Shown here piece after piece: positions 9,477-17,812 of a DNA stretch of 64,000 bases; the stretch's first letter is position 1; each line of letters begins with the position of its first letter. This DNA comes from Janthinobacterium sp. 344 (GTDB lineage Bacteria; Pseudomonadota; Gammaproteobacteria; Burkholderiales; Burkholderiaceae_D): contig NZ_FOKL01000002.1 of NCBI RefSeq assembly GCF_900112025.1, positions 272,339 to 336,338 on the forward strand. Direction: 5' to 3'. The notes under the pieces were generated by a model, which was not told where the DNA came from, made no database searches, and worked only from the letters and a program-made list of their open reading frames with translations. The position numbers and the translations under genes were made by a program.

Positions 9477-10850
9477 TCAGTGCTCCCCGGCCAGGACGGC
9501 GGCATCGGCATGCGCGGCGCCCTGCGCGGCGATGAAATCGCGGTACCACAGGGCGCTGTCCTTGAAGCTGCGCTGCTGCGTGGCGTAGTCGACGTACAGC
9601 ATGCCGAAGCGCTTGGCGTAGCCCGAATTCCACTCGAAGTTATCCATCAGGCTCCAGTAGAAATAGCCGCGCACGTCGATGCCCTGGGCGATCACGGCGC
9701 GCAAGGCGTCCAGGTGCAGCCGCACGTACTCGATGCGCGGCTGGTCGTGGACCTTGCCGTCGACGGGCTTGTCGGCCACGGCCATGCCGTTTTCCGTGAT
9801 GTAGACGGGCGGCAGACGGTATTCGCGGTGCAGGCCCACCAGCAGCTCCGTCAAGCCTTGCGGGTAGGTTTCCCAGCCCATGTCGTTGACGCCAAGCTTG
9901 CATTCGGGCTTGCGCGGCGGCGTCTCGGCGCTCATGAAAGCGCGCGTGTAGTAGTTCACGCCGAGGAAATCGATGGGCTGCCTGATATCTATGAAATCGT
10001 TTTCAAAGATGGACAAAGCGGAAGCATCCGGGTGTTTCAGGGCCAGCGCCGGGTAGCGGCCCTTGAAGATGGCGTCCATATACCACTGCACCGAGCGCGC
10101 ATATTCGAGGTCGGCCAGCTCGCGGTCCTGCGCGCTGTCGGTGGCGGGCGTGGCCGTCCATTGATTGAGCACGATGCCCAGCTTGGCCGGCGCGTCCACG
10201 GTGCGCATCGCCTGCATGGCCAGGCCGTGCGACAGCAGCAGGTGGTGCGACACCTGCACGGCGGCGGCCGGGTCGGCCATGCCCGGCGCGAACTGGCCCG
10301 TGCCGTGGCCCAGCACGGCCGTGCACCATGGCTCGTTGTGGGTGGCGATGCTGGCGACCTTGTGGCCGAAGCGGCGCGCCACTTCGGCCGCATAGGCGGC
10401 GAAGTGATAGCAGGTGGCGCGATTGAGCCAGCCGCCTTCGTCCTGCAAGGCTTGCGGCAAGTCCCAGTGATACAGGGTCAGGTGGGCCTCGAGGCCCTTG
10501 GCGGCCAGCGCGTCGAGCAGGCGCGCATAAAAGTCGAAGCCCGCCTCGTTCCAGGCGCCGGCACCCGCAGGCTGCACGCGCGACCAGGACATGGAAAAGC
10601 GGTAGGCGTTCACGCCCAGGCTGGCGATCAGCTCCACGTCATCAAAGTAGCGGTGATAGTGGTCGCAGGCCACGTCGCCATTGCTGCCGTCGATGATCTT
10701 GCCCTCCGTGTGGCTGAAGGTATCCCAGATGGACGGGCCGCGGCCGTCGATGGCGGCGGCGCCCTCGATCTGGTAGGCGCTGGTGGCCACGCCCCAGGTG
10801 AAGGTGGCGGGAAAGTTGGTGTCGATGTCGTCGTTATGCATGGTGGTCAT
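9477..10850 (-). CDS. Glycoside hydrolase family 1 beta-glucosidase
   Basis: Cleaves beta-linked glucosides, probably in the cytoplasm, since no signal peptide is seen. The 457-residue protein has the GH1 N-terminus ([15 protein letters not shown]), the acid/base Glu in THNEPW (E173) and the nucleophile Glu in YITENG (E353). [11 protein letters not shown] near the C-terminus contributes to sugar binding. Length is standard. It lies between the permease genes and the ATPase in the LacI-regulated operon, which suggests that imported cellobiose-like or other beta-glucosides are hydrolysed here. Exact linkage specificity cannot be read from the sequence. Confidence 0.95.
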   Translation of the reverse strand: MTTMHNDDIDTNFPATFTWGVATSAYQIEGAAAIDGRGPSIWDTFSHTEGKIIDGSNGDVACDHYHRYFDDVELIASLGVNAYRFSMSWSRVQPAGAGAWNEAGFDFYARLLDALAAKGLEAHLTLYHWDLPQALQDEGGWLNRATCYHFAAYAAEVARRFGHKVASIATHNEPWCTAVLGHGTGQFAPGMADPAAAVQVSHHLLLSHGLAMQAMRTVDAPAKLGIVLNQWTATPATDSAQDRELADLEYARSVQWYMDAIFKGRYPALALKHPDASALSIFENDFIDIRQPIDFLGVNYYTRAFMSAETPPRKPECKLGVNDMGWETYPQGLTELLVGLHREYRLPPVYITENGMAVADKPVDGKVHDQPRIEYVRLHLDALRAVIAQGIDVRGYFYWSLMDNFEWNSGYAKRFGMLYVDYATQQRSFKDSALWYRDFIAAQGAAHADAAVLAGEH

Positions 10851-10882
10851 GTCAGTGTGAGGGGTTGAGATAAATGTGTGGA

Positions 10883-11701
10883 TCAGCCTTTGACGGCGCC
10901 CTGGGTCAGGCCTTCAATCAAACGCTTGGAGGCGACAAAAAACATCAGCAGCAGCGGCAGCACGGCGATGGCGGCGCCCGTCATCAGCGCGCCCCACTCC
11001 GTGTTGTTCGGCGCCTGCATGCTGCGCAGGGCCAGCGGGATCGTGTAGTTCTCGACCGAACGCATGACCACCAGCGGCGTGATGAAATTGTTCCAGGAGT
11101 TGATGAAGGTGATCAGGCCCAGCGTGCCCATGGCGGGGCCGATCAGCGGCAGCACGACCCGCCAGTAGATGGCGAATTCGCCGCAGCCGTCGATGCGCGC
11201 CGCCTCGATCAAATCCTTCGGGATGGCCGTGCCGATGTACTGGCGCATCAGGAAGATGCCCAGCGCGCCGGCCGCGCCCGGCACGTACAGGGCGCGCGGC
11301 TGGTCCAGCCAGCCGAGGAAATCCATCAGCATGAAGGTCGGGATCATGTTCATGAAGGACGGAATGATCATCGACGCCATCACCAGCGTGAACAAGGGCC
11401 GCTTGAAGCGGAATTCGTACATGGCGAACGCATAGCCGCCCAGCGAGCAAAAGAACAGGGTCAGGGCGGTGGTCATCAGGGCCACGTACAGGCTGATGCC
11501 GATATTGCGCCAGAACGGCAGGCGCTCCTGCAGCAGTTCCAGGTTGTGCAGCAGGGCCGTGCCGAACCAGCGCGGCGGCGGCAGGCTGTAGATCTCGGCG
11601 CTCGTGTGCGTGGCGAAGACGAACATGAAGTAGAACGGCGCGACCATGATCAGGGCGCCGATGGCCACCATGGCGTAGGCCGTCCAGCGGGTGGTGTTCA
11701 T
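10883..11701 (-). CDS. Carbohydrate ABC transporter permease, MalG type
   Basis: Inner-membrane subunit of a CUT1-family sugar importer. The 272-residue protein has six predicted membrane segments (the first AYAMVAIGALIMVAPFYFMF). The cytoplasmic EAA loop, EAARIDGCGEFAIYWRVVLP, contacts the ATPase. The C-terminus (KRLIEGLTQGAVKG) is typical of MalG-type subunits. It overlaps the start side of the partner permease gene by 4 bp, so the two are coupled. The GH1 gene follows 32 bp downstream. Confidence 0.94.
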   Translation of the reverse strand: MNTTRWTAYAMVAIGALIMVAPFYFMFVFATHTSAEIYSLPPPRWFGTALLHNLELLQERLPFWRNIGISLYVALMTTALTLFFCSLGGYAFAMYEFRFKRPLFTLVMASMIIPSFMNMIPTFMLMDFLGWLDQPRALYVPGAAGALGIFLMRQYIGTAIPKDLIEAARIDGCGEFAIYWRVVLPLIGPAMGTLGLITFINSWNNFITPLVVMRSVENYTIPLALRSMQAPNNTEWGALMTGAAIAVLPLLLMFFVASKRLIEGLTQGAVKG

Positions 11702-12690
11702 CGTGCCTCCTTGCGTTCTTGACGTTCATTGCGGCTGAAGATGCGGTTGTTAACCCAGGTGGTGCTGGCGATGATGAGGAACAGCAGCCAGGAAATGGCC
11801 GACGCCGTGCCGAAGTCGCCCGACGAAAACGCCGTCTTGTAGACGAAGATGGCCGTCGTCATCACGGACTGGCTCACGCCGCTCGACTCGGCCACCAGCA
11901 CGAACGGTTCCTCGAACAGCTGCAGGTTGCCCATGATGGTGAGGGTCACGGCCAGGTAGATCATGGGGCGCAGCTGCGGCAGGGTGATGTACCAGAACTG
12001 CTGGCGTGTCGAGGCGCCGTCGATGGTCGCCGCTTCATACAAGTCCTTCGGTATCACCTGCAGCGCGGACAGGTACAGCACCAGGTTCCAGCCCAGGTAG
12101 CGCCAGAAAATCACGAAGGCGACGGCCGGCTTGATGAACAGCGAGCTGCCCAGCCAGTCGATCGACTCTGACGGGAACAGGCCGCCCACCAGCGGCAGGC
12201 TGGCGCACCATTCGATCAGCACATTGATCTGGCCATAGTCGCGCGAAAACAGGGTATTGAAGACCATGGCGATGGCCACGCTGGAGGTGATGAACGGTAA
12301 AAAGTAAATGCCGATCACCAGGTTGCGCGAGCGCTTGAAGCTGTGGTGGATGAAGGCTGCCAGCGGAATGGCCACCAGGTGCTGCGGCACGCCCGAGGCC
12401 AGCGCCAGCCACAGCGTGTTGCCCAGCGAGCGCAAGAACCATGGGTCGCTCAAGGCGTACTTGTAGTTGTCCAGGCCCACCCACTGCATGGCTTCCACGC
12501 CGCTGGCCGCTTCCCACTGGTTGAACGACAAATAGATGGAAAACAGCAGCGGGAACAGGCTGAAGACGGCGAACAGGATGAAGAAGGGGCTGATGAAAAT
12601 GTACGGCGCCCATTTTTTCATGTTGAAGCGTTTTTTTGCGGGCCGCGCCGGAATGGATCCGGTTTCGGCGCATGGCATGGTCGTGTTCAT
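11698..12690 (-). CDS. Carbohydrate ABC transporter permease, MalF/UgpA type
   Basis: Second inner-membrane subunit of the sugar importer. From the ATG at 12690, eight bases after the binding-protein stop, it encodes 330 residues. The first helix is WAPYIFISPFFILFAVFSLF. The EAA loop reads YEAATIDGASTRQQFWYITLP. A later in-frame ATG (MKKWAPY, residue 24) is also possible and would remove a hydrophilic tail. The upstream extension of the frame runs antisense-like through the binding-protein gene and is not coding. Partner of the 10883-11701 permease. Confidence 0.93.
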   Translation of the reverse strand: MNTTMPCAETGSIPARPAKKRFNMKKWAPYIFISPFFILFAVFSLFPLLFSIYLSFNQWEAASGVEAMQWVGLDNYKYALSDPWFLRSLGNTLWLALASGVPQHLVAIPLAAFIHHSFKRSRNLVIGIYFLPFITSSVAIAMVFNTLFSRDYGQINVLIEWCASLPLVGGLFPSESIDWLGSSLFIKPAVAFVIFWRYLGWNLVLYLSALQVIPKDLYEAATIDGASTRQQFWYITLPQLRPMIYLAVTLTIMGNLQLFEEPFVLVAESSGVSQSVMTTAIFVYKTAFSSGDFGTASAISWLLFLIIASTTWVNNRIFSRNERQERKEAR

Positions 12691-12698
12691 GCCGCGTC

Positions 12699-13994
12699 CT
12701 AGCGCCGCGCGCGGTGGGTGATCAGGGCCTTGGCGTCGGCCAGCGCCGTCCTGATATCCTTGTTTTGCGCCAGCACGCTTTCCAGCTCCATGTTGACAAT
12801 GTCGCGCGCCACGGCGTCGAACTTGTCGACGCGGATGGCGGGGATTTTCGCCGCCGTGTCGCGCGCCAGCAGGCGCGTCTTCTGGCCGCCGAAATAGGCT
12901 TGCGGCTCGTCCATCATGGGGTCCGCATACGCCGCCGTCAATGCGGGAAAGGCGCCGATCTCCTTCAGCGAGTGCAGCTGGATATCCTTGTTGACGGTCA
13001 TGAACTTGATGAATTCCCACGCCTGCGCCTTGTTGGCCGCCTTTTTCGGGATGCCGTAGAAGGAGCCGCCATACGACGCCAGCGCGCCGGCCGGCAAATT
13101 CGCGGTGCGCCACTGGCCCTTGGAATCGGGCGCCAGCCACTTGGCCAGGTGGCCGCTGAGCCAGGAACCCATCATCTGGCTGGCCACCTTGTCGCGTTTA
13201 AAACCTTCGGCCCACTCGCCCGTCCACGCCACGGTGCGGGCATCGATGCCCGCCACGCGCGCCGCCTTGGCCAATTCAAAGGCTTTCACGAAACGGGGCG
13301 AGTCGACCAGCACCTGTCCCTTGTCGCCAAAGTAAATGCCTTCGCCATCTTTCAAATTGGCGCGGATAACAATGTCGGCCAGGTCGCTGGCGCCGGCCAG
13401 CAGATAGGTGCCCGTGGCCGCCTTGAGCTTCTTGCCGGCGGCGATATACGACTCCCACGAAGCCGTCAAATCGCTTTCCTTGATGCCCGCCTTGTCCATC
13501 AGATCCTTGCGGTAGAACAGGGTGCCCGGTCCCAGGTCGGCCGGCATGGCGCCCAGGGTGCCGCGCGAACTGGTCGCCTGCACGAAGGTGAATGGCACGA
13601 ACTGGGCGCGGTACTGCCCTGCCCCATATGGCGCCTGCAGGAGGTCTTCCATGCCCTTCGATTCGGCGAAGCTGCCGACATAGCGGAAGTCGATGGCCAT
13701 CACGTCGGGCAGGCGCGCGCCGGCCGCCAGCGCCGTCGTCATCGAGTTATGGTGGTCGTCGATCTGCAGGCTGACCAGCTTGACCTTCACTTGCGGATAC
13801 AGCTTTTCCCACAGGGGCAAGGCCGTCTTCACGGCACGGTCCAGGTCGGGAAACGAGGCGACGGTGATGGTGGCGGGGGCCAGCGCGGGAGCGGCCCCCG
13901 CCACGGTGGCCGCCGGGGTGGCGGCGCCAGCGGCGAGCGGCAAGGCCAGGGCAAGCGCAGCCAGGGGCTTGGCGCCAGGAATACTTGACTTCAT
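12699..13994 (-). CDS. Extracellular sugar-binding protein of the ABC importer
   Basis: Periplasmic receptor that hands sugar to the permeases (SBP family 1). The 431-residue protein has a Sec signal (KPLAALALALPLAAGAATP) with no lipobox. Typical folds follow: LYPQVKVKLVSLQ, ALAAGARLPDVMAID, GTLFYRKDLMDKAG and YGGSFYGIPKKAANKAQAWE. First gene of the operon, 35 bp downstream of a perfect LacI-type operator and behind a good promoter. Substrate is unknown; the GH1 gene in the operon suggests beta-glucosides. Confidence 0.93.
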   Translation of the reverse strand: MKSSIPGAKPLAALALALPLAAGAATPAATVAGAAPALAPATITVASFPDLDRAVKTALPLWEKLYPQVKVKLVSLQIDDHHNSMTTALAAGARLPDVMAIDFRYVGSFAESKGMEDLLQAPYGAGQYRAQFVPFTFVQATSSRGTLGAMPADLGPGTLFYRKDLMDKAGIKESDLTASWESYIAAGKKLKAATGTYLLAGASDLADIVIRANLKDGEGIYFGDKGQVLVDSPRFVKAFELAKAARVAGIDARTVAWTGEWAEGFKRDKVASQMMGSWLSGHLAKWLAPDSKGQWRTANLPAGALASYGGSFYGIPKKAANKAQAWEFIKFMTVNKDIQLHSLKEIGAFPALTAAYADPMMDEPQAYFGGQKTRLLARDTAAKIPAIRVDKFDAVARDIVNMELESVLAQNKDIRTALADAKALITHRARR

Positions 13995-14028
13995 TGTTTC
14001 GTCTCCATTTATTGAGCGTCTTCTATCT

Positions 14029-14042
14029 TGAAAACGTTTTCA
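14029..14042. promoter_or_regulatory. LacI-family operator O1
   Basis: Perfect 14-bp palindrome TGAAAACGTTTTCA with the central CpG usual for LacI/GalR-family sites. It lies 35 bp before the binding-protein ATG, just after the predicted start point. Confidence 0.85.
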
Positions 14043-14054
14043 CAACATGTGTCC

Positions 14055-14083
14055 ATTTAACACCGCAAAGAAAATCAAGTCAA
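14055..14083 (-). promoter_or_regulatory. Promoter of the sugar operon
   Basis: Read on the minus strand: TTGACT (14078-14083), a 17-bp spacer and TTAAAT (14055-14060). The predicted start is near 14048. Operator O1 (14029-14042) then lies at about +7 to +20, a position where a bound repressor would block initiation or early elongation. Confidence 0.65.
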
Positions 14084-14195
14084 CCGAAAAAGTTGTCATT
14101 TTTATTGAGGGTGGCGTGGCCAGAGGGCTGTCGCTGCGCGTGCTCTCCTATGAAAAGGCGCAAAAATGCGTCCCTTGGTTCGCCGTTGTTTTTTG

Positions 14196-14209
14196 TGAAA
14201 ACGTTTTCA
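14196..14209. promoter_or_regulatory. LacI-family operator O2
   Basis: Second identical palindrome TGAAAACGTTTTCA, in the middle of the divergent region. It is 167 bp from O1 centre to centre, close to 16 helical turns, so the two sites face the same side and could be looped together. Confidence 0.8.
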
Positions 14210-14390
14210 ACGATGGGTCGGCTTAGCGCGGTCGTCGAGGTGTCCGGACGCGTAATCCGACAGCATTGGGGGCGGGAGAGGGCTCGTTCCGACGCATGGC
14301 CGGCCGTGATGTGTCGGCTTGCGCCCTGCGGGCCAACCCGACCTGCCCCGGACCTGCGGCCCCGCGTGGGCATTTATGGTAATCTTTCAC

Positions 14391-14404
14391 TGAAAAGGTT
14401 TTCA
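14391..14404. promoter_or_regulatory. LacI-family operator O3 (imperfect), autoregulatory
   Basis: TGAAAAGGTTTTCA differs from O1 and O2 only at the centre (GG for CG). It lies 39 bp before the lacI start, where it would let the regulator control its own gene, presumably with lower affinity. Confidence 0.7.
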
Positions 14405-14443
14405 GAGCACTGAGAACTGCCATCTTGATATCCGGGAATCACC

Positions 14444-15463
14444 TTGACCGATAGCGCCCACGCCGCCCCTCCCTCCACCCTGCTCGACGTCGCCCGCCAG
14501 GCCGGCGTGTCGCCCAGCACCGTCTCGCGCATCCTGAATGGCACGGCCAAGGTGTCCGACGACAAGCGCGACGCCGTGCTGGCGGCCATCGCGCACATGA
14601 AATTCGCGCCGAACCAGATGGCGCAGGGGCTGAAGAAGGGCCGCTCGATGACCATCGGCATCGTGGTGCAGGATATTTCCAGCCCCTTCTTCGACGAGAG
14701 CCTGCGCGGCGTGGACGATGGCTTGAAGGGCACGGGCTATGCGTCCGTCATCGTCAGCGGCCACTGGAATGCGCAGGAAGAGGAAGACCGCATCCGCCTG
14801 CTGCTGGCGCGCAAGGTCGACGGCATCATCCTGCTGTCCGGGCGCATCTCGGACGACAGCGTGCTCGACTTCTCGCAGCAGCGGCCCATCGTCTCGACGG
14901 GCCGCGCGCTGGCGACGAAGAGCGCCATCGGCTTCAAGCTCGACAACGAATACGGCGCCTACCTGGCCGTGCGCCACCTGCTGGAGCTGGGGCACCGGCG
15001 CATCGCCTTTGTGGCGGGCCCCGCCAACAACTCGGATGCGACCGAACGGCTGACGGGCTACCAGCGCGCGCTGCGCGAGGCGGACATCGCCATCGACCCG
15101 ATGCTGATGGTGGAAGGCGATTTCCACGAGGCAAGCGGGATGCTGGCCATGAACCACCTGTTTGACACGCATCAACAGTTCAGCGCCGTCTTCGCCGCCA
15201 ATGACCTGTCTGCCTACGGCGTGCGCCTGTGCCTGTACCGCAAGGGCATCCGCGTGCCCGACGATATCTCGCTGGTGGGCTTCGATGACTTGCCCGGCTC
15301 GTCCTACACGACGCCGCCGCTGACCACCATCCACCAGCCCCTGTACGACATCGGCCGCATCGCCACCGAAGCGCTGCTGGGGCTGATCAATGGCGAGACC
15401 GTGCGGGCGGCGATCCCGCCGCTGGAACTGATCGTCAGGGAAACGACGCGCCGTTTTCGCTAG
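14444..15463 (+). CDS. LacI family transcriptional regulator of the beta-glucoside locus
   Basis: Sugar-responsive DNA-binding repressor. The 339-residue protein has the LacI helix-turn-helix [20 protein letters not shown] (about residues 12-31) and a hinge with [14 protein letters not shown]. The periplasmic-binding-protein-like effector domain includes [32 protein letters not shown] and [13 protein letters not shown]. The start is a TTG at 14444 with GGGA a few bases upstream; no ATG fits the family N-terminus. It is divergent from the operon it most likely controls through the three TGAAAACGTTTTCA-type sites. Ligand unknown. Confidence 0.93.
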   Translation: MTDSAHAAPPSTLLDVARQAGVSPSTVSRILNGTAKVSDDKRDAVLAAIAHMKFAPNQMAQGLKKGRSMTIGIVVQDISSPFFDESLRGVDDGLKGTGYASVIVSGHWNAQEEEDRIRLLLARKVDGIILLSGRISDDSVLDFSQQRPIVSTGRALATKSAIGFKLDNEYGAYLAVRHLLELGHRRIAFVAGPANNSDATERLTGYQRALREADIAIDPMLMVEGDFHEASGMLAMNHLFDTHQQFSAVFAANDLSAYGVRLCLYRKGIRVPDDISLVGFDDLPGSSYTTPPLTTIHQPLYDIGRIATEALLGLINGETVRAAIPPLELIVRETTRRFR

Positions 15464-15647
15464 GGCCGGTGCTGAACGAGAATCACTACGCCAGGCGCTC
15501 CGCCAACGCGCGGCGGAATCTGCAGCAATGGCGCATCCGCTTTACAATAGTGGCTCGTTCAGCAAGAATGCCTGCTGCAAGCACGCTTGGCTCAACCTCC
15601 GGCCGCAGGCCGGTAGACTCCGAATACTCACCACAAAGGGACATCAC

Positions 15648-16226
15648 ATGGAACATACTCTGCCACCACTGCCGTATGAAATGGACGCTCTGGCGCCGCA
15701 TATTTCGAAAGAAACCCTGGAATACCACTATGCCAAGCATCACCAGGCATATGTCACCAACTTGAACAACCTGATCAAGGGTACCGAGTTCGAGAACCTG
15801 TCGCTGGAAGAAATCATCAAGAAATCGTCGGGCGGCATCTTCAACAATGCGGCGCAAGTATGGAACCACACCTTCTACTGGAACGGCATGAAGCCAGCCG
15901 GCGGCGGCGCGCCTACCGGTGCCGTGGCTGACGCGATCAACGCCAAGTGGTCGTCGTTCGACAAGTTCAAGGAAGAATTCACCAAGTCCTGCGTGGGCAA
16001 CTTCGGTTCGGGCTGGACCTGGCTGGTGCAAAAAGCCGACGGCTCCGTCGACATCGTCAACACCTCGAACGCCGGCTGCCCTTTGACCACCGGCGACAAG
16101 CCGCTGCTGACCTGCGACGTGTGGGAACACGCCTACTACATCGACTACCGCAACCTGCGCGCCAAGTACGTGGAAACGTTCTGGGGCCTGGTCAACTGGG
16201 AATTCGTTGCCAAGAACTTCGCGTAA
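15648..16226 (+). CDS. sodB: Superoxide dismutase [Fe]
   Basis: Converts superoxide to peroxide and oxygen in the cytoplasm. The 192-residue protein starts [20 protein letters not shown]. Metal ligands are seen in [18 protein letters not shown] and [21 protein letters not shown] is present as in SodB/SodA. The Fe rather than Mn assignment follows the length and [10 protein letters not shown] context and is likely but not certain. An upstream ATG at 15528 would add residues unlike the family. A strong terminator follows. Confidence 0.95.
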   Translation: MEHTLPPLPYEMDALAPHISKETLEYHYAKHHQAYVTNLNNLIKGTEFENLSLEEIIKKSSGGIFNNAAQVWNHTFYWNGMKPAGGGAPTGAVADAINAKWSSFDKFKEEFTKSCVGNFGSGWTWLVQKADGSVDIVNTSNAGCPLTTGDKPLLTCDVWEHAYYIDYRNLRAKYVETFWGLVNWEFVAKNFA

Positions 16227-16290
16227 GCGCGTTCCTGTCAACGTCAAACGGACCCGACTGCGGCACGCGCCGCGGTAACGCTCTGTGAAA

Positions 16291-16326
16291 AGAAGCCTGT
16301 GCTTGCCAGCCAGGCTTCTTTTTTTT
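16291..16326 (+). terminator. Rho-independent terminator of sodB
   Basis: Stem AGAAGCCTG (16291-16299) with CAGGCTTCT (16311-16319), 11-nt loop, followed by a run of eight T. Lies 65 bp after the sodB stop. Confidence 0.9.
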
Positions 16327-16459
16327 GCCCCGGCGGATAGTCCATCTGGGCAACGCCCCCGTTCAATCGAACAAGGTGCTTGCGCAAGTTGTTATAAGAT
16401 GCGCAAGAGCAACGCTTGGCCATGCGCCCTGCGCCTATCCACTCGCTGAAAGAAAAAAA

Positions 16460-16831
16460 ATGAAAAAATTCATGCTTGCCCTGCTCGTCCTTGCCTCCGG
16501 TTCCGCCTTCGCCAACTCGGCCTGCGACACGCCGCGCAACGACTTCGACGGCCTGTATTGCCTGAACAAGGTGTACCAGGAAGCGGACAAGGAACTCAAC
16601 GCCAACTACAAGGCACTGGCCGCCAAGCTCGATGCCAATGGTAAGCAGAAGCTGAAATCGGGCCAGCTGGCGTGGATCGGCAACCGCAACCAAAATTGCT
16701 CCAAACGCGAATCGTCGGGCTTTTATGTCAACCTCGATTGCGCCACCCAGACCACCATCGAACGCGCGCAATTCCTGCAGGACCGCGTGCGCGAATGCGT
16801 GAGCGCGGGCTGCCAGAACAGCAAACTGTAA
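16460..16831 (+). CDS. LprI-like / DUF1311 periplasmic protein
   Basis: A 123-residue secreted protein with a signal peptide (MKKFMLALLVLASGSAFANS). The mature domain has four or more cysteines and the family pattern NDFDGLYCLNKVYQEADKEL, then GQLAWIGNRNQNC and ERAQFLQDRVREC. This matches the LprI (PF07007) family; some members inhibit lysozyme, but the role here is unproven. The start at 16460 is chosen for the signal peptide and the purine-rich stretch before it. It stands alone, after the sodB terminator. Confidence 0.82.
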   Translation: MKKFMLALLVLASGSAFANSACDTPRNDFDGLYCLNKVYQEADKELNANYKALAAKLDANGKQKLKSGQLAWIGNRNQNCSKRESSGFYVNLDCATQTTIERAQFLQDRVRECVSAGCQNSKL

Positions 16832-16905
16832 GGACTTCCTGCGCCAGCGCAAACGGAGCGGCCGGCAGGCGCCTAGACTGGCGGCTCCGAATCCCTACTC
16901 ACTTC

Positions 16906-17778
16906 ATGTCCATGAGCAAGCTTGTCGACATTCCCCTCAGCCAGTGGGACGCCAGCGCCAGTATGGCGCAACAGACGGCGGCCCTGCAGGCGCTCGAAGA
17001 CGGGCAGCTGCTGCGGCTGCCCAGCCTGGCATTTCCTTTACAACAAGAAGAATGCCCCTTGCTTACCGGCGCGGCCGGCAGCGCCAAGAATATCAGCTGG
17101 GATCCCTCGCGCGGCGTGCGCGGCCATGGCGATGCCTATGACGCGGCCCTGCTGGCCGCGCTGATGCAGCGCTATGCGCGGCACACGCACAGCTTGCTGG
17201 TCAGCCTGTTGCCCCGCTATCAGCCCCACCTGCAACAGGGCAAGGGCAGCTTCCGTCCCGTGGAAATCGCCGGCAGGGTGACGTCGTGGCGCAAGGACGA
17301 CACGCGCCTGCATGTCGACAGCTTCCCCGCCTCGCCCACGCAGGGCCGGCGCATCCTGCGCGTGTTTACCAACATCCACCCGGAACACGCGCCGCGCGTG
17401 TGGAAGCTGGGCGCGCCATTCGAACAGGTGGCGCAGCGCTTCCTGCCACGCGCGACGCGGCCACGGCCAGGGGTGGCGTCCCTGCTGCAGTGGCTGCACG
17501 TCACCAAGTCGCGCCGCACGCCGTATGACCACTACATGCTGCAGCTGCACGACGCCATGAAGGCTGATCTGGCCTACCAGGCAGAAGTGGAACAGCACAG
17601 TTATTCTTTCGCGCCGGGCCAGACCTGGGTCGTCTTCAGCGACGTGGTATCGCATGCGGCCCTGCGCGGACAACATGCGCTGGAGCAAACCTGGCTGCTG
17701 CCCGTCAGCGCCATGGCCGATCCCGCCAAATCGCCGCTGGCCATCCTCGAACGCCTGCTGCAACGCCCGCTGGCGTAG
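16906..17778 (+). CDS. kdoO: Kdo 3-hydroxylase (Fe(II)/2-oxoglutarate dioxygenase)
   Basis: Hydroxylates the outer Kdo of lipid A-core to Ko, an LPS modification known from Burkholderia and Yersinia. The 290-residue protein carries the family signature RLHVDSFPASPTQGRRILRV, where H136 and D138 form the iron-binding HxD. H250 in VVSHAALRGQHALEQTW is the likely distal ligand. It is cytoplasmic or peripheral, with no signal peptide. Two ATGs (16906, 16912) are possible. Identified from the remembered Kdo_hydroxy family pattern; a profile search would confirm it. Confidence 0.8.
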   Translation: MSMSKLVDIPLSQWDASASMAQQTAALQALEDGQLLRLPSLAFPLQQEECPLLTGAAGSAKNISWDPSRGVRGHGDAYDAALLAALMQRYARHTHSLLVSLLPRYQPHLQQGKGSFRPVEIAGRVTSWRKDDTRLHVDSFPASPTQGRRILRVFTNIHPEHAPRVWKLGAPFEQVAQRFLPRATRPRPGVASLLQWLHVTKSRRTPYDHYMLQLHDAMKADLAYQAEVEQHSYSFAPGQTWVVFSDVVSHAALRGQHALEQTWLLPVSAMADPAKSPLAILERLLQRPLA

Positions 17779-17812
17779 CGCGCCGCCAGGCCTCCCGCCG
17801 CCAGGCAGGCGT

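Noticed and set aside
14080..14373. Minus-strand open frame in the lacI-operon divergent region
   Set aside because: It overlaps the operators and promoter and has no family resemblance.
15543..15548. TACAAT as the -10 box of sodB
   Set aside because: No acceptable -35 box at 16-18 bp; left out as too weak.
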